Positions 25,050 to 32,516 of a stretch of DNA of 46,381 nt are shown here, in pieces. Origin of the DNA: Bacilli bacterium (GTDB lineage Bacteria; Bacillota_I; Bacilli_A; RFN20; CAG-826). The stretch spans positions 1 through 46,381 of the forward strand of contig JAFSNY010000040.1 in assembly GCA_017447305.1 (NCBI GenBank). Direction: 5' to 3'. Within the stretch, counting starts at the first letter, position 1, and every line of letters begins with the position of its first letter. A model generated the notes under the pieces. That model had not been told where the DNA came from. It worked only from the letters and a program-made list of their open reading frames with translations, and did not search any database. Position numbers and translations under genes: made by a program.

Positions 25050-27314
25050 TTATCTTTCGTTATAAGCGAGAGAATGGATGTAGATTGCGCCATTATGTGC
25101 GCCGCTACCATCGATGACGATTCTGATTTGACCAGTTCTAGTCGCAAAGATTCCACCGATAAGTGATGGGCCGCCACTGACTCTAGTGAAAGAACCATCA
25201 ACAACTAATTCATCACCAACATAAATCTTGTAGTCAGCGCTTTCATTAGCTGCGGTCGCTCCTTTAATATAAACCGCATTCACAGTATGTGATTCTTTTG
25301 TTGCAATCGTTAAGGAATTCATACGTGAAGAGGAGTTTTTGCCAAAGGCAAGACCATATGTTTTGTCCTTACTACCAACCGCACCATTTGGATTAGTCCA
25401 AGAGAAGGTCCAAATGGTGTCTCCTAGAGTAACTTCTTTTCCGTTTGTGTAATTAACGAATTCTGATCCCGCCGTGCTTGCAGCAGAACCGATAATCTCA
25501 TATTTGTAAGAACAAGAATTGAATGATCCAGCATTAACTTTGACCTTTAAAGCGATGGTGTTTAATGGAGTTGGAATTTCAACTATTGCACTTCCGTTTT
25601 CCACATCTGCGGAGGTAAATGTATAGGAGAATGTAGATTGATATTCATTTCCTAAAGTTAAATCTTTGTTAACTTCGAAGATTTTAAAATCTTCGTTGGT
25701 AATTTCACTTCCAGAATCGAATTCACGAGTAGCTTCGGTAAGTGCGTAATGTGAAACTCCTTCTTCGTTCATTCCTAAAGTGAGATAAGAAGCTCTGAGA
25801 GAAGATAATCTTCCAGGAGTGTTCATCTTATCACCATAGACATAATCGATAAGTTCTGGGTAATCGATGAATGGATTGCGATTGCCTTGAACGGAATAAA
25901 CGTAATTATTATGTTGCATTTCAAGGAGATCGATCTCATAACTTTCTCCCCAATCCACTAAAGTGGAGCGATTTCCGAAGGCAAATTGACAATTATCCAT
26001 CGAATATCTAGCATAGCCTTCAACCCCGCTTCCATATTCTTCCACTAAAGCGTGAACATCGGTAACGAGGACATCTTGCATATCTTCATCTTTTCCCCAA
26101 ACATCGTTAACGTAGTACCAGTTTGTATATGTAACTTTGCTATATGGAACGTAATCTTCAACGAGTGTTAAAGGTTTGTAAGAAACAGGGATTGAGACAG
26201 TTGTGGATGCTTGTCCATAAGTCGCTTTATCTTCATCATTGTAGTTTAATGTTGTCTTGACTGTGACGTCCTCATTTTGGTTATACATGACACACATATA
26301 GAAGATAGCGCGAGCGAGTCTTCCTTTATCGAATTCTGATGGTTCAAAATTCTTGCTATCAAAGGAATATGCACCTTTATTTTGATATGAGCCATCTTCT
26401 GCTTCTAGATTAGCGATACCAAAGTTTTTATTACCTCTCGAGGTATTTCCTGAATAACTTGATGCAAATAAATTATGGAAATCAGTCGCTCTTCCATTTC
26501 CGACTTTAACCGCATCGCCTGAAGTAAATCCAGTCATTAATGACGCGGCGAAAGCGTGTTCTCTTTGCCATCCACTTCCGGATGCATACGTATGGGTTTT
26601 TAAGTCATCATCATATGAATAAAGAAGGTTAACCATTTCGTGGTCATAAAGCGATTGATCAGCATTTTGATTAACCGCCCAGTTTCCTTCATATTTAAGT
26701 GATGTAACGTTACTTGAAATGATGTTATGAAGTTTATTAATTAACTCCTCAGAATCATTCCATGTGAGGTCTTCATCGTAATAATTGTTGTAAGAATAAA
26801 ACTCTTGCACTTCACTTTCGGATCCAATAAATGATTCCTCTTCGGAAACAGGAATACTTTCTTCGTCGGAGATTGGTTCTTCTTCGGAAATTGATTCTTC
26901 TTCGGAAGGAAGAATACTCTCTTCTTCACTTGTAACGATAGATTCTTCTTCGATTATGGATTCTTCTAATGAAGATTCTTCGACAGGAACGCTCTCTTCA
27001 GTTGAAATTGACTCTTCAATAGAATCATCAGGAAGAGATTCTTCAGTTGGAACGCTTTCTTCTTCGCTTAAAGGGAGTGATTCTTCCTCAGATTCTTCTA
27101 AAACACTTTCTTCTTCTGATTCAATTGGCAAAGATTCTTCTTCACTAACTGGAGTTTCTTCACTTGATTCTTCATCGATAGAACTCTCAATTATTTCTGA
27201 TGATTCTTCGCTTGGTAAAGGAGATTCGCTACTGGAATCTAAGATTGAATTTTTCTTCCCACATCCACTTATTAATAGAGGGAGAAGCAACAATAATACT
27301 AATTTCTTTTTCAT
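25050..27314 (-). CDS. secreted endonuclease I family nuclease lipoprotein
   Basis: 754 residues. Lipoprotein signal peptide (lipobox ISGC), then an exceptionally long Ser/Glu/Pro linker (about 25-165), then an endonuclease I/NucM-type domain (about 170-480). Visible motifs are GWQREHAFAAS with the expected catalytic H253, ATDFHNLFAS, TSRGNKNFG and KGRLARAIFYM, in family order. The C-terminal region (about 520-754) is beta-rich with two sandwich-like modules of unknown role, the last perhaps carbohydrate- or surface-binding. It should degrade extracellular DNA or RNA for nucleotides, or break up host DNA. It is monocistronic, lying between ftsZ and the ileS leader. The linker is the same type as in the amylase and pullulanase lipoproteins. 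Confidence 0.9.
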   Translation of the reverse strand: MKKKLVLLLLLPLLISGCGKKNSILDSSSESPLPSEESSEIIESSIDEESSEETPVSEEESLPIESEEESVLEESEEESLPLSEEESVPTEESLPDDSIEESISTEESVPVEESSLEESIIEEESIVTSEEESILPSEEESISEEEPISDEESIPVSEEESFIGSESEVQEFYSYNNYYDEDLTWNDSEELINKLHNIISSNVTSLKYEGNWAVNQNADQSLYDHEMVNLLYSYDDDLKTHTYASGSGWQREHAFAASLMTGFTSGDAVKVGNGRATDFHNLFASSYSGNTSRGNKNFGIANLEAEDGSYQNKGAYSFDSKNFEPSEFDKGRLARAIFYMCVMYNQNEDVTVKTTLNYNDEDKATYGQASTTVSIPVSYKPLTLVEDYVPYSKVTYTNWYYVNDVWGKDEDMQDVLVTDVHALVEEYGSGVEGYARYSMDNCQFAFGNRSTLVDWGESYEIDLLEMQHNNYVYSVQGNRNPFIDYPELIDYVYGDKMNTPGRLSSLRASYLTLGMNEEGVSHYALTEATREFDSGSEITNEDFKIFEVNKDLTLGNEYQSTFSYTFTSADVENGSAIVEIPTPLNTIALKVKVNAGSFNSCSYKYEIIGSAASTAGSEFVNYTNGKEVTLGDTIWTFSWTNPNGAVGSKDKTYGLAFGKNSSSRMNSLTIATKESHTVNAVYIKGATAANESADYKIYVGDELVVDGSFTRVSGGPSLIGGIFATRTGQIRIVIDGSGAHNGAIYIHSLAYNER

Positions 27315-27322
27315 ATTTTATT

Positions 27323-27345
27323 AAAAAAGCGTATTAAATACGCTT
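27323..27345 (-). terminator. ftsZ terminator overlapping its stop codon
   Basis: Perfect minus-strand hairpin AAGCGTAT-TTA-ATACGCTT followed by TTTT. The first two bases of the stem belong to the ftsZ TAA stop. The nuclease ATG (27314) lies just downstream. Confidence 0.8.
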
Positions 27346-28471
27346 AGTCTTTCAGGAAATTTGGAAGGATATCATCTTGTAATAAGTCTTCATCCTTTTC
27401 TTCGGTTGTTTCTTCGGCGGAGGTAGTTCCTTCACTTGTTGAGGTGGAAGTTTCTTCCGAGCCTTCCTTTTCTCTAATTGGAGGATTATAGACAGGAACT
27501 TCACTGAGATCGATATCGTTTTCGAAGTCACTGGCGATAACGCTAACTAAGATTTCATCGGTCAGTTGATCATTAATGGAGATACCAAATTTAATATCGA
27601 TATCATGTCCAGCAGCGTCAATTAAACGGTTAACGGTTTCTTGAGCTTCAAGTAGCGATACTTGTGGACCACAGGTTATCGCGACAATCGCTTTTCTAGC
27701 CCCAGTAATCGACGCTTCAAGTAAAGGTGAGTTAATTGCTGCTGAAGCGGCTTCTCTCGCCTTATTTGGACCTTTTCCAAGACCAAAGCCAATAAGGGCA
27801 ACACCAGAATCACGAAGTGTCGTTCTCACATCGGCAAAGTCAAGGTTGATGACCGCTGGTAAGAGGATTAAGTTAACGACAGTCTTAACAGACTGGGCTA
27901 AGACATTATCTGAAGCATTGAAGGCGTTTCCAATCGGAGCGTTTCCTTGCATCATTAAGAGTTTATCATTAGAAATGACGATAATCGCATCGACATTCTT
28001 TTTTAAATTATTTAAGCCATCGATGGAATGAACAATTCTCTTTCTTCCTTCGAAGGTGAATGGACGGGTGACAATTGCGACAACGAGAGCGCCTGCTTCT
28101 TTCGCTAAATGAGCAATAACAGGGGCCGCGCCAGTTCCGGTTCCTCCACCCATACCAGCAGCGATGAAGACCATGTGAGCATCTTTAACGATTTCTCTGA
28201 TTTCATCTTCGCTAGCTTCGGCGGCGAGTCTTCCAACTTCTGGATCGCCTCCGGCGCCTAAACCATCAGTGACACTTTGACCTAAAATAATACGATTGGG
28301 AGCTTTAGATGTGGAAAGAGCTTGTTTATCGGTATTAGCAACATAGAAAGTAACATTGGCGATTTCTTCGTCAATCATCCTATTAACTGCGTTATTGCCT
28401 GCGCCTCCGACACCGATAACGATAATCTTCGCTGCGGGTTCAAAATTATCTAAATCATAATTATCGACCAT
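27344..28471 (-). CDS. ftsZ: cell division GTPase FtsZ
   Basis: 375 residues. FtsZ polymerises into the Z-ring at mid-cell. The N-terminal GTPase shows GVGGAGNNAVNRM, the tubulin signature GGGTGTGAAP (about residue 107), and the T7 catalytic loop with NLDFADVRT. A disordered Ser/Thr/Glu linker (about 335-365) leads to a C-terminal peptide ILPNFLKD, matching the conserved tail that binds FtsA. This agrees with ftsA being the adjacent gene. It has a good AAAGGAG site and lies 13 bases after ftsA in one operon. Confidence 0.97.
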   Translation of the reverse strand: MVDNYDLDNFEPAAKIIVIGVGGAGNNAVNRMIDEEIANVTFYVANTDKQALSTSKAPNRIILGQSVTDGLGAGGDPEVGRLAAEASEDEIREIVKDAHMVFIAAGMGGGTGTGAAPVIAHLAKEAGALVVAIVTRPFTFEGRKRIVHSIDGLNNLKKNVDAIIVISNDKLLMMQGNAPIGNAFNASDNVLAQSVKTVVNLILLPAVINLDFADVRTTLRDSGVALIGFGLGKGPNKAREAASAAINSPLLEASITGARKAIVAITCGPQVSLLEAQETVNRLIDAAGHDIDIKFGISINDQLTDEILVSVIASDFENDIDLSEVPVYNPPIREKEGSEETSTSTSEGTTSAEETTEEKDEDLLQDDILPNFLKD

Positions 28472-28484
28472 ATATTTTACTCCT

Positions 28485-29696
28485 TTACTTTGTATTTCTT
28501 GTCACTTGTCCAACTTTTGGGTGGTTCTCATCAAAGACTGGTTGATATTTGCTTTGGACGAGAAGCATTCCTAAACAGTTGAACAGCGCTGGATTTCTTG
28601 CTCCCATAACTTTTGGAATAATGACATCAACGCTTTGGGATTGAACTTTAGGCAAAATATATTCTTTCAAACCCTTAAGTAATGAGCCACCTCCGATTAA
28701 GATCATCGGTAGTTGTTTATATATTGGATTGATGCCATTTAGTAGGTTATTGATTGTCTCGTTTAATTTTGAGATGAAGACATCGAGTTCTCCTTTGGTT
28801 AAGGCATTAAGATCATCGATGTAATATTTCTTATCAGTTCCATCTTCTTCATGAGTGATACAAACAGGGGCTCTGAAGTTGGTTTCTCTTTTATCGATTC
28901 CATACATCATCTTGATTTTTTCTGCTTGATTTTCACGGATGGAGAACTTTTCTTGAATGCGATGAGTGATATTATCTCCTCCCCAGTTGATAATCGCTGA
29001 GGAATGGAGTTGTTTTCTGCCGACCAACGAAACGGTAGATTGTTTAGCGCCAATATCGACAAGAATATAATCCTGAGGAACTTCTTCCATGGTGGAAAGG
29101 AGTTCACATGCGGCAAATGGAGCGACGACATTACGCTTAACGTAGATGCCTGCGCCTGATACGATTTCATTAAATCCTTCAATGGTTGAACGATCGATAG
29201 TGTGCACTCTCGCATATAAAGTCAAAGTATTTGTCGTTTCTCCAATAGGAGGATTCAAGCTTGTACGACCTTGGTCTAAGATATAACGATCTGGGATGAT
29301 ATCAACAAATTGATTGGTGGTTGAAAGTCCCAAATGACCTTTTCTAATTAAGGTGTAGATGTTACGAATATCAATGTTAGCAACCTTGCTTTCTTCTGAA
29401 AGAACAGTTGTTACTTGATGGGTTTCATAAATCATTAAATTCTCAGGTGGAATAGAGACCAATGCTTCAACGACATTAATCTGAATTTTCGCTGATTCAT
29501 CTTTGATGGATTTAATGGCTTCGAGGTTAGAAATAGTGTTTTGCGGGTCAATAAAAGCTTTGCCGTTTCTCACGGTGCCTAAGTTCTTGATTAAAGAATA
29601 AACGACATAGACTTTGCCGTTTATTTCATGACCAACAACGATCTTAATCGCCTTGTTGGTAATCTCGATGGCCGCACATGGTTTGTCACTACTCAT
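28485..29696 (-). CDS. ftsA: cell division protein FtsA
   Basis: 403 residues, actin-like ATPase that tethers FtsZ to the membrane. Visible are the N-terminal AAIEITNKAIKIVVG (phosphate 1), the SHS2/1C region (about 85-165), DIGAKQSTVSLV (phosphate 2) and the adenosine motif MILIGGGSLLKGLKEYI. The C-terminus ends basic and short. The usual amphipathic targeting helix is not obvious to me, so membrane attachment may be weak or atypical. The gene has its own promoter, a leader of about nine bases and a poor ribosome site. Confidence 0.9.
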   Translation of the reverse strand: MSSDKPCAAIEITNKAIKIVVGHEINGKVYVVYSLIKNLGTVRNGKAFIDPQNTISNLEAIKSIKDESAKIQINVVEALVSIPPENLMIYETHQVTTVLSEESKVANIDIRNIYTLIRKGHLGLSTTNQFVDIIPDRYILDQGRTSLNPPIGETTNTLTLYARVHTIDRSTIEGFNEIVSGAGIYVKRNVVAPFAACELLSTMEEVPQDYILVDIGAKQSTVSLVGRKQLHSSAIINWGGDNITHRIQEKFSIRENQAEKIKMMYGIDKRETNFRAPVCITHEEDGTDKKYYIDDLNALTKGELDVFISKLNETINNLLNGINPIYKQLPMILIGGGSLLKGLKEYILPKVQSQSVDVIIPKVMGARNPALFNCLGMLLVQSKYQPVFDENHPKVGQVTRNTK

Positions 29697-29712
29697 ACTG
29701 AATACCGCTTAT

Positions 29713-29741
29713 ATTATATTTATTATTAAAATAATATACAA
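29713..29741 (-). promoter_or_regulatory. promoter of ftsA-ftsZ
   Basis: Minus strand TTGTAT (29736-29741), 17-bp spacer, perfect TATAAT (29713-29718). The expected start is about nine bases before the ATG, so the leader is very short. Confidence 0.75.
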
Positions 29742-29823
29742 ACGAAACTGGTAAAATTTTGGGATAATTTGAAAATCCGACCAAAATAGACTTAAAATTT
29801 ACTAATTTTATGATGAAAAACTA

Positions 29824-29971
29824 CTAAAAAATAAAGGAGCCATCACATCGGGGGAAACAGATGACTCCATAGGTGATAACCTTTGGGGGAAAAGATTATC
29901 ATCTAATAAACGAATTTATTAAGCGATAATGGACTGATTAGTAAAGGAGAAGTGATCCATTATCTTCGCTT
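29824..29971 (-). ncRNA. structured RNA segment: four tandem stem-loops ending in a T-tract (terminator and candidate regulatory RNA)
   Basis: Read on the minus strand. (1) A 13-bp stem with a 3-base bulge (29956-29971 with 29921-29933), whose loop holds TTCTCCTTT. (2) TAATAAA-TTCG-TTTATTA (29904-29921). (3) A 9-bp stem (29871-29879 with 29896-29904). (4) A 9-bp stem (29836-29844 with 29860-29868), followed by TTTATTTTTT. Stems 3 and 4 are separated by two bases, and both display TTTCCCCC in the loop. Hairpin 1 overlaps the stop of the small membrane protein gene. The last hairpin is a good intrinsic terminator. The repeated C-rich loops resemble those of Gram-positive sRNAs that bind Shine-Dalgarno sequences. 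Regulatory function is inference. Confidence 0.6.
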
Positions 29972-30159
29972 ATCTCTTCTGATGTCTCAACTTGTTGTTG
30001 AGTCTTTTCTTCTTGGGCGAGTGCGCCTCCAGAGACACTAATGACGGCGGTGACTGTGACAGTCGCTGCAAGGGTGGCAAAAAGGAGAGTTGCTAAAAAG
30101 AAACGACGGGCTTTGTAATAAATTCCTTTACGTCCTGTCTTAACTAATTTGTCTTTCAT
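29938..30159 (-). CDS. small single-pass membrane/secreted protein in the ftsL position of the dcw cluster
   Basis: 73 residues. A basic N-terminus (KDKLVKTGRKGIYYKARR), one hydrophobic segment (about 20-42) ending in a signal-peptidase-like GALAQ, then a short acidic Gln/Glu tail. FtsL would be expected between rsmH and later division genes, but FtsL has a leucine-zipper outer domain of about 50-60 residues; here only about 27 residues follow. It could be a rudimentary FtsL, a small secreted peptide, or the remnant of a larger exported protein. It has a strong AAAGGAGAA site and follows rsmH by 24 bases. The same nine bases are complementary to a loop in its own 3' end. Confidence 0.65.
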   Translation of the reverse strand: MKDKLVKTGRKGIYYKARRFFLATLLFATLAATVTVTAVISVSGGALAQEEKTQQQVETSEEISEDNGSLLLY

Positions 30160-30183
30160 TTCTTTTTTCTCCTTTCTGACTTT

Positions 30184-31116
30184 TTATCGTCTTTCTAATA
30201 TACGTAGTTTCGCACTGGCGGAGCGATGGTTAACTTTTAGTTCTTCTTCGCTTGCCGTGATGACTTTGTGGTTAACTTCTCGATATTCTTTTTCTTCACT
30301 TTTAATTGGAAGGTCAAGTCGATTTCCGACTTCAATCGAGATTTCCTGGAAGATTTTTTTAACGATTTTATCTTCTCCAGAATGGAAGGTAATAACCGCG
30401 ATTCTTGCGCCTCCCTTTCTCAGGAATGGGAGAATATCCACGAGTGTTTTTCTTAAGACGTTTAGTTCATCGTTAACTTCAATCCTTAAGGCTTGAAACA
30501 CTTGTTTTGCTGGATGGCCAACCTTTTTAAGTTCTTTAGCGGGTTTACTTCTTTTGATGATTTCCACTAATTCAAAGGTTGTTTGAATCGGTCTATTTTG
30601 GCGAGATTTAATGATGTTACTAGCTATGCTAGAAGCGTATTTTTCATCGCCATATTCTCTAAATATTCTCACTAATTCATTGAATGAATAGGTGTTTACA
30701 ATTTTTTCTGCGGTGAGGGGATTGTTTTCTTGATCCATTCTCATGTCGAGTTTGGCATCAAAGTTATATGAGAATCCTCGATCACCTTCATCGAATTGAG
30801 GGGAGCTAACCCCAAGGTCCATCAACACGCCATCGACATATTCGACATTACGGCTTTGTAGGATATTTTTGATGTTGATGAAATTCGATTTGATAATTTC
30901 GAAGTTATCACCGATTTCCTTTAATCTTTGATAACTCTTTTCAATGGCTTCTTGATCTTGATCGATTCCGTACAAGAAACCTTTATTAATTCGTTTTAAG
31001 ATTTCACTAGAATGGCCCGCCCTACCAAGTGTGAGATCGACATATATCCCATCATTTTTGATGTTTAATCCTTCGATAACTTCGTTAAGAAGGACTGGGA
31101 TATGTTCACTATTCAT
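30184..31116 (-). CDS. rsmH: 16S rRNA (cytosine-1402-N4)-methyltransferase
   Basis: 310 residues from ATG 31116, giving the usual start MNSEHIPVLLNEV; an opening to 31158 would add 14 unrelated residues. RsmH (MraW) methylates C1402 in the ribosomal P site using S-adenosylmethionine. Clear motifs: YVDLTLGRAGHS (SAM binding), VDGVLMDLGVSSPQFD, RGFSYNFDAKLDMRMD, and the C-terminal VITFHSGEDKIVK. The start overlaps the end of mraZ by eight bases, as is usual for this pair. Confidence 0.96.
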   Translation of the reverse strand: MNSEHIPVLLNEVIEGLNIKNDGIYVDLTLGRAGHSSEILKRINKGFLYGIDQDQEAIEKSYQRLKEIGDNFEIIKSNFINIKNILQSRNVEYVDGVLMDLGVSSPQFDEGDRGFSYNFDAKLDMRMDQENNPLTAEKIVNTYSFNELVRIFREYGDEKYASSIASNIIKSRQNRPIQTTFELVEIIKRSKPAKELKKVGHPAKQVFQALRIEVNDELNVLRKTLVDILPFLRKGGARIAVITFHSGEDKIVKKIFQEISIEVGNRLDLPIKSEEKEYREVNHKVITASEEELKVNHRSASAKLRILERR

Positions 31117-31537
31117 GGTCTTCGAGCTTTTCAGCGTTTTCTTCGAATTCGCGGTCAATTCTTTCTTCGTAAGCTAAGTATTTTGCTTTGTCCCACACTT
31201 CGATATGATCCCCGACTCCGATAATGACGAGTTCTTTGCCAATTCCGTGTTTACTAAGGAGGATATTTGGTATTTGGACTCGTCCAATTTTATCGATTTC
31301 GAGTTCACAAGCTGATGCGAGCATCGCTCTTAAATAGTCACGTGATGAAGCTTTGGTAAATGGAAGTCTTTTTTGTTCTTCGACAATCTCGAGGAATTTT
31401 TCTTCCTTATAAATCGCAAGTGCTCCATCGAAACCTTTGAGGATGTAGACTTTGTCAGATACCTCTTCACGAAGTTTAGAAGGGATGATTAATCTCCCTT
31501 TGGCGTCTAGATTATGTTCGTAATATCCGAAAAACAT
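31109..31537 (-). CDS. mraZ: transcriptional regulator MraZ
   Basis: 142 residues from ATG 31537, giving the family N-terminus MFFGYYEHNLDAKGRLIIPS. MraZ has two AbrB-like/SpoVT swapped-hairpin halves, each with the DxxGR signature (DAKGRL near 14, DKIGRV near 86). It binds repeats upstream of its own operon and controls division genes. An in-frame GTG at 31561 with an AAAAGGG site could give a form eight residues longer; it lies within the MraZ boxes. Family conservation favours the ATG. First gene of the mraZ-rsmH-small protein unit. Confidence 0.93.
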   Translation of the reverse strand: MFFGYYEHNLDAKGRLIIPSKLREEVSDKVYILKGFDGALAIYKEEKFLEIVEEQKRLPFTKASSRDYLRAMLASACELEIDKIGRVQIPNILLSKHGIGKELVIIGVGDHIEVWDKAKYLAYEERIDREFEENAEKLEDHE

Positions 31538-31548
31538 TTTTAGTCTAC

Positions 31549-31573
31549 CACTTTTTGACACTTTCTACCCTTT
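31549..31573 (-). promoter_or_regulatory. MraZ-box repeats (autoregulatory site) in mraZ leader
   Basis: The minus strand carries AAAGGG (31568-31573), AAAGTG (31559-31564) and AAAGTG (31549-31554) at 9- and 10-bp spacing. This matches the AAAGTG-type repeats bound by MraZ in Mollicutes and Firmicutes. They lie in the transcribed leader, downstream of the -10. Confidence 0.75.
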
Positions 31574-31583
31574 TGGTAACTTT

Positions 31584-31613
31584 ATTATACAAATTCCCCT
31601 CTTTTTTGTTCAA
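31584..31613 (-). promoter_or_regulatory. promoter of mraZ operon
   Basis: Minus strand TTGAAC (31608-31613), 18-bp spacer, TATAAT (31584-31589). The expected start is near 31577, directly before the MraZ boxes. Confidence 0.8.
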
Positions 31614-31683
31614 GGTTTATTTTCATAAATTTTCACGAAGGTTTTCGTTTTTATGTTGATCGATATCCTTCATTACTCTTCAA

Positions 31684-31715
31684 TAATAAAAAAATAAGCA
31701 AACTCGTTGCTTATC
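31684..31715 (-). terminator. terminator of the licD-ispD operon
   Basis: Minus-strand ATAAGCAA-CGAGT-TTGCTTAT followed by TTTTTTATTATT, about 65 bases after the stop. Confidence 0.8.
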
Positions 31716-31778
31716 TTTCATATTTTTTAACCTGAATTAATCGAATTTAATTTTTATAAGGGGTCGCGCAATTCTATT

Positions 31779-32516
31779 TTAGTCGAATCCGTTTCTTTTC
31801 TTTGAATCAAAAACTTTCTTTTTTTCTTTTTCCCCTAAAACAATACTTTCGAATAGTTTCAAGTCTTCCATAGTTGTGATTTTGAAATTTTTTCTTTCGC
31901 CTGGGACTAGTTTTACTTTTTCATGAAGTCTAAGAACGAGCCCAACATCATCTGTTCCTTCAAAATGATCTTCCAAAGCTTCTTCATGAGCATGTCTAAT
32001 TAGTTCATAAGTGAAAGTTTGAGGAGTTTGTCCGTGATATAGATGGGTGCGGTCAACAAGCTCATGGTAATATTCATCGTCAAGAGAGACACTCATTGTA
32101 TCCATCACTTTATATATCGTCGCGGCCGCGACATCTTTTTCGCACGCGCGAATATTATCTAGAATAACACGCTCACTCACTAGTGCGCGCGCGGCATCAT
32201 GAATTAGAATTCTATCTTTATCATTGATCTCTTTTCTCATCGCTAAAAGTCCGAGGTAAACAGACTCTTGACGAGTTTTTCCTCCTAAGATGACATCCTT
32301 GACTTTACTGAGGCGATGCTCATCTACGTAATTTTTGATGATTCTCACCCCTTCAATGGAGGTGACAACGTAAATGGCGTCTATTTCTTCGACTTTGTGG
32401 AAGGTTTCTAAAGAATATGAAAAGACTGGCTTATTATCGACAAGATGAAATTGCTTAGGAGTTTGACTATCTAAGCGTGTTCCTTTTCCAGCAGCAAGAA
32501 GCAAAGCGATATTCAT
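31779..32516 (-). CDS. IspD/TarI-family cytidylyltransferase
   Basis: 245 residues. N-terminal CTP-binding motif LLLAAGKGTRL with the catalytic Arg/Lys pair (Lys again in PKQF), followed by IHDAARALVSE and a C-terminal TTMEDLKLFE as in IspD. The enzyme transfers CMP to a sugar-alcohol phosphate: methylerythritol-4-P (IspD, isoprenoids) or ribitol-5-P (TarI, wall polymers). These cannot be separated by eye. Its stop-start overlap (TAATG) with a LicD-type gene argues for activation of an alcohol to be placed on a surface glycan. The only MEP-pathway evidence would be this gene itself. Confidence 0.88.
   Translation of the reverse strand: MNIALLLAAGKGTRLDSQTPKQFHLVDNKPVFSYSLETFHKVEEIDAIYVVTSIEGVRIIKNYVDEHRLSKVKDVILGGKTRQESVYLGLLAMRKEINDKDRILIHDAARALVSERVILDNIRACEKDVAAATIYKVMDTMSVSLDDEYYHELVDRTHLYHGQTPQTFTYELIRHAHEEALEDHFEGTDDVGLVLRLHEKVKLVPGERKNFKITTMEDLKLFESIVLGEKEKKKVFDSKKRNGFD

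Noticed and set aside
29938..30159. Calling the 73-residue dcw protein FtsL
   Set aside because: Position fits, but the outer domain is too short and shows no leucine zipper; only synteny supports it.
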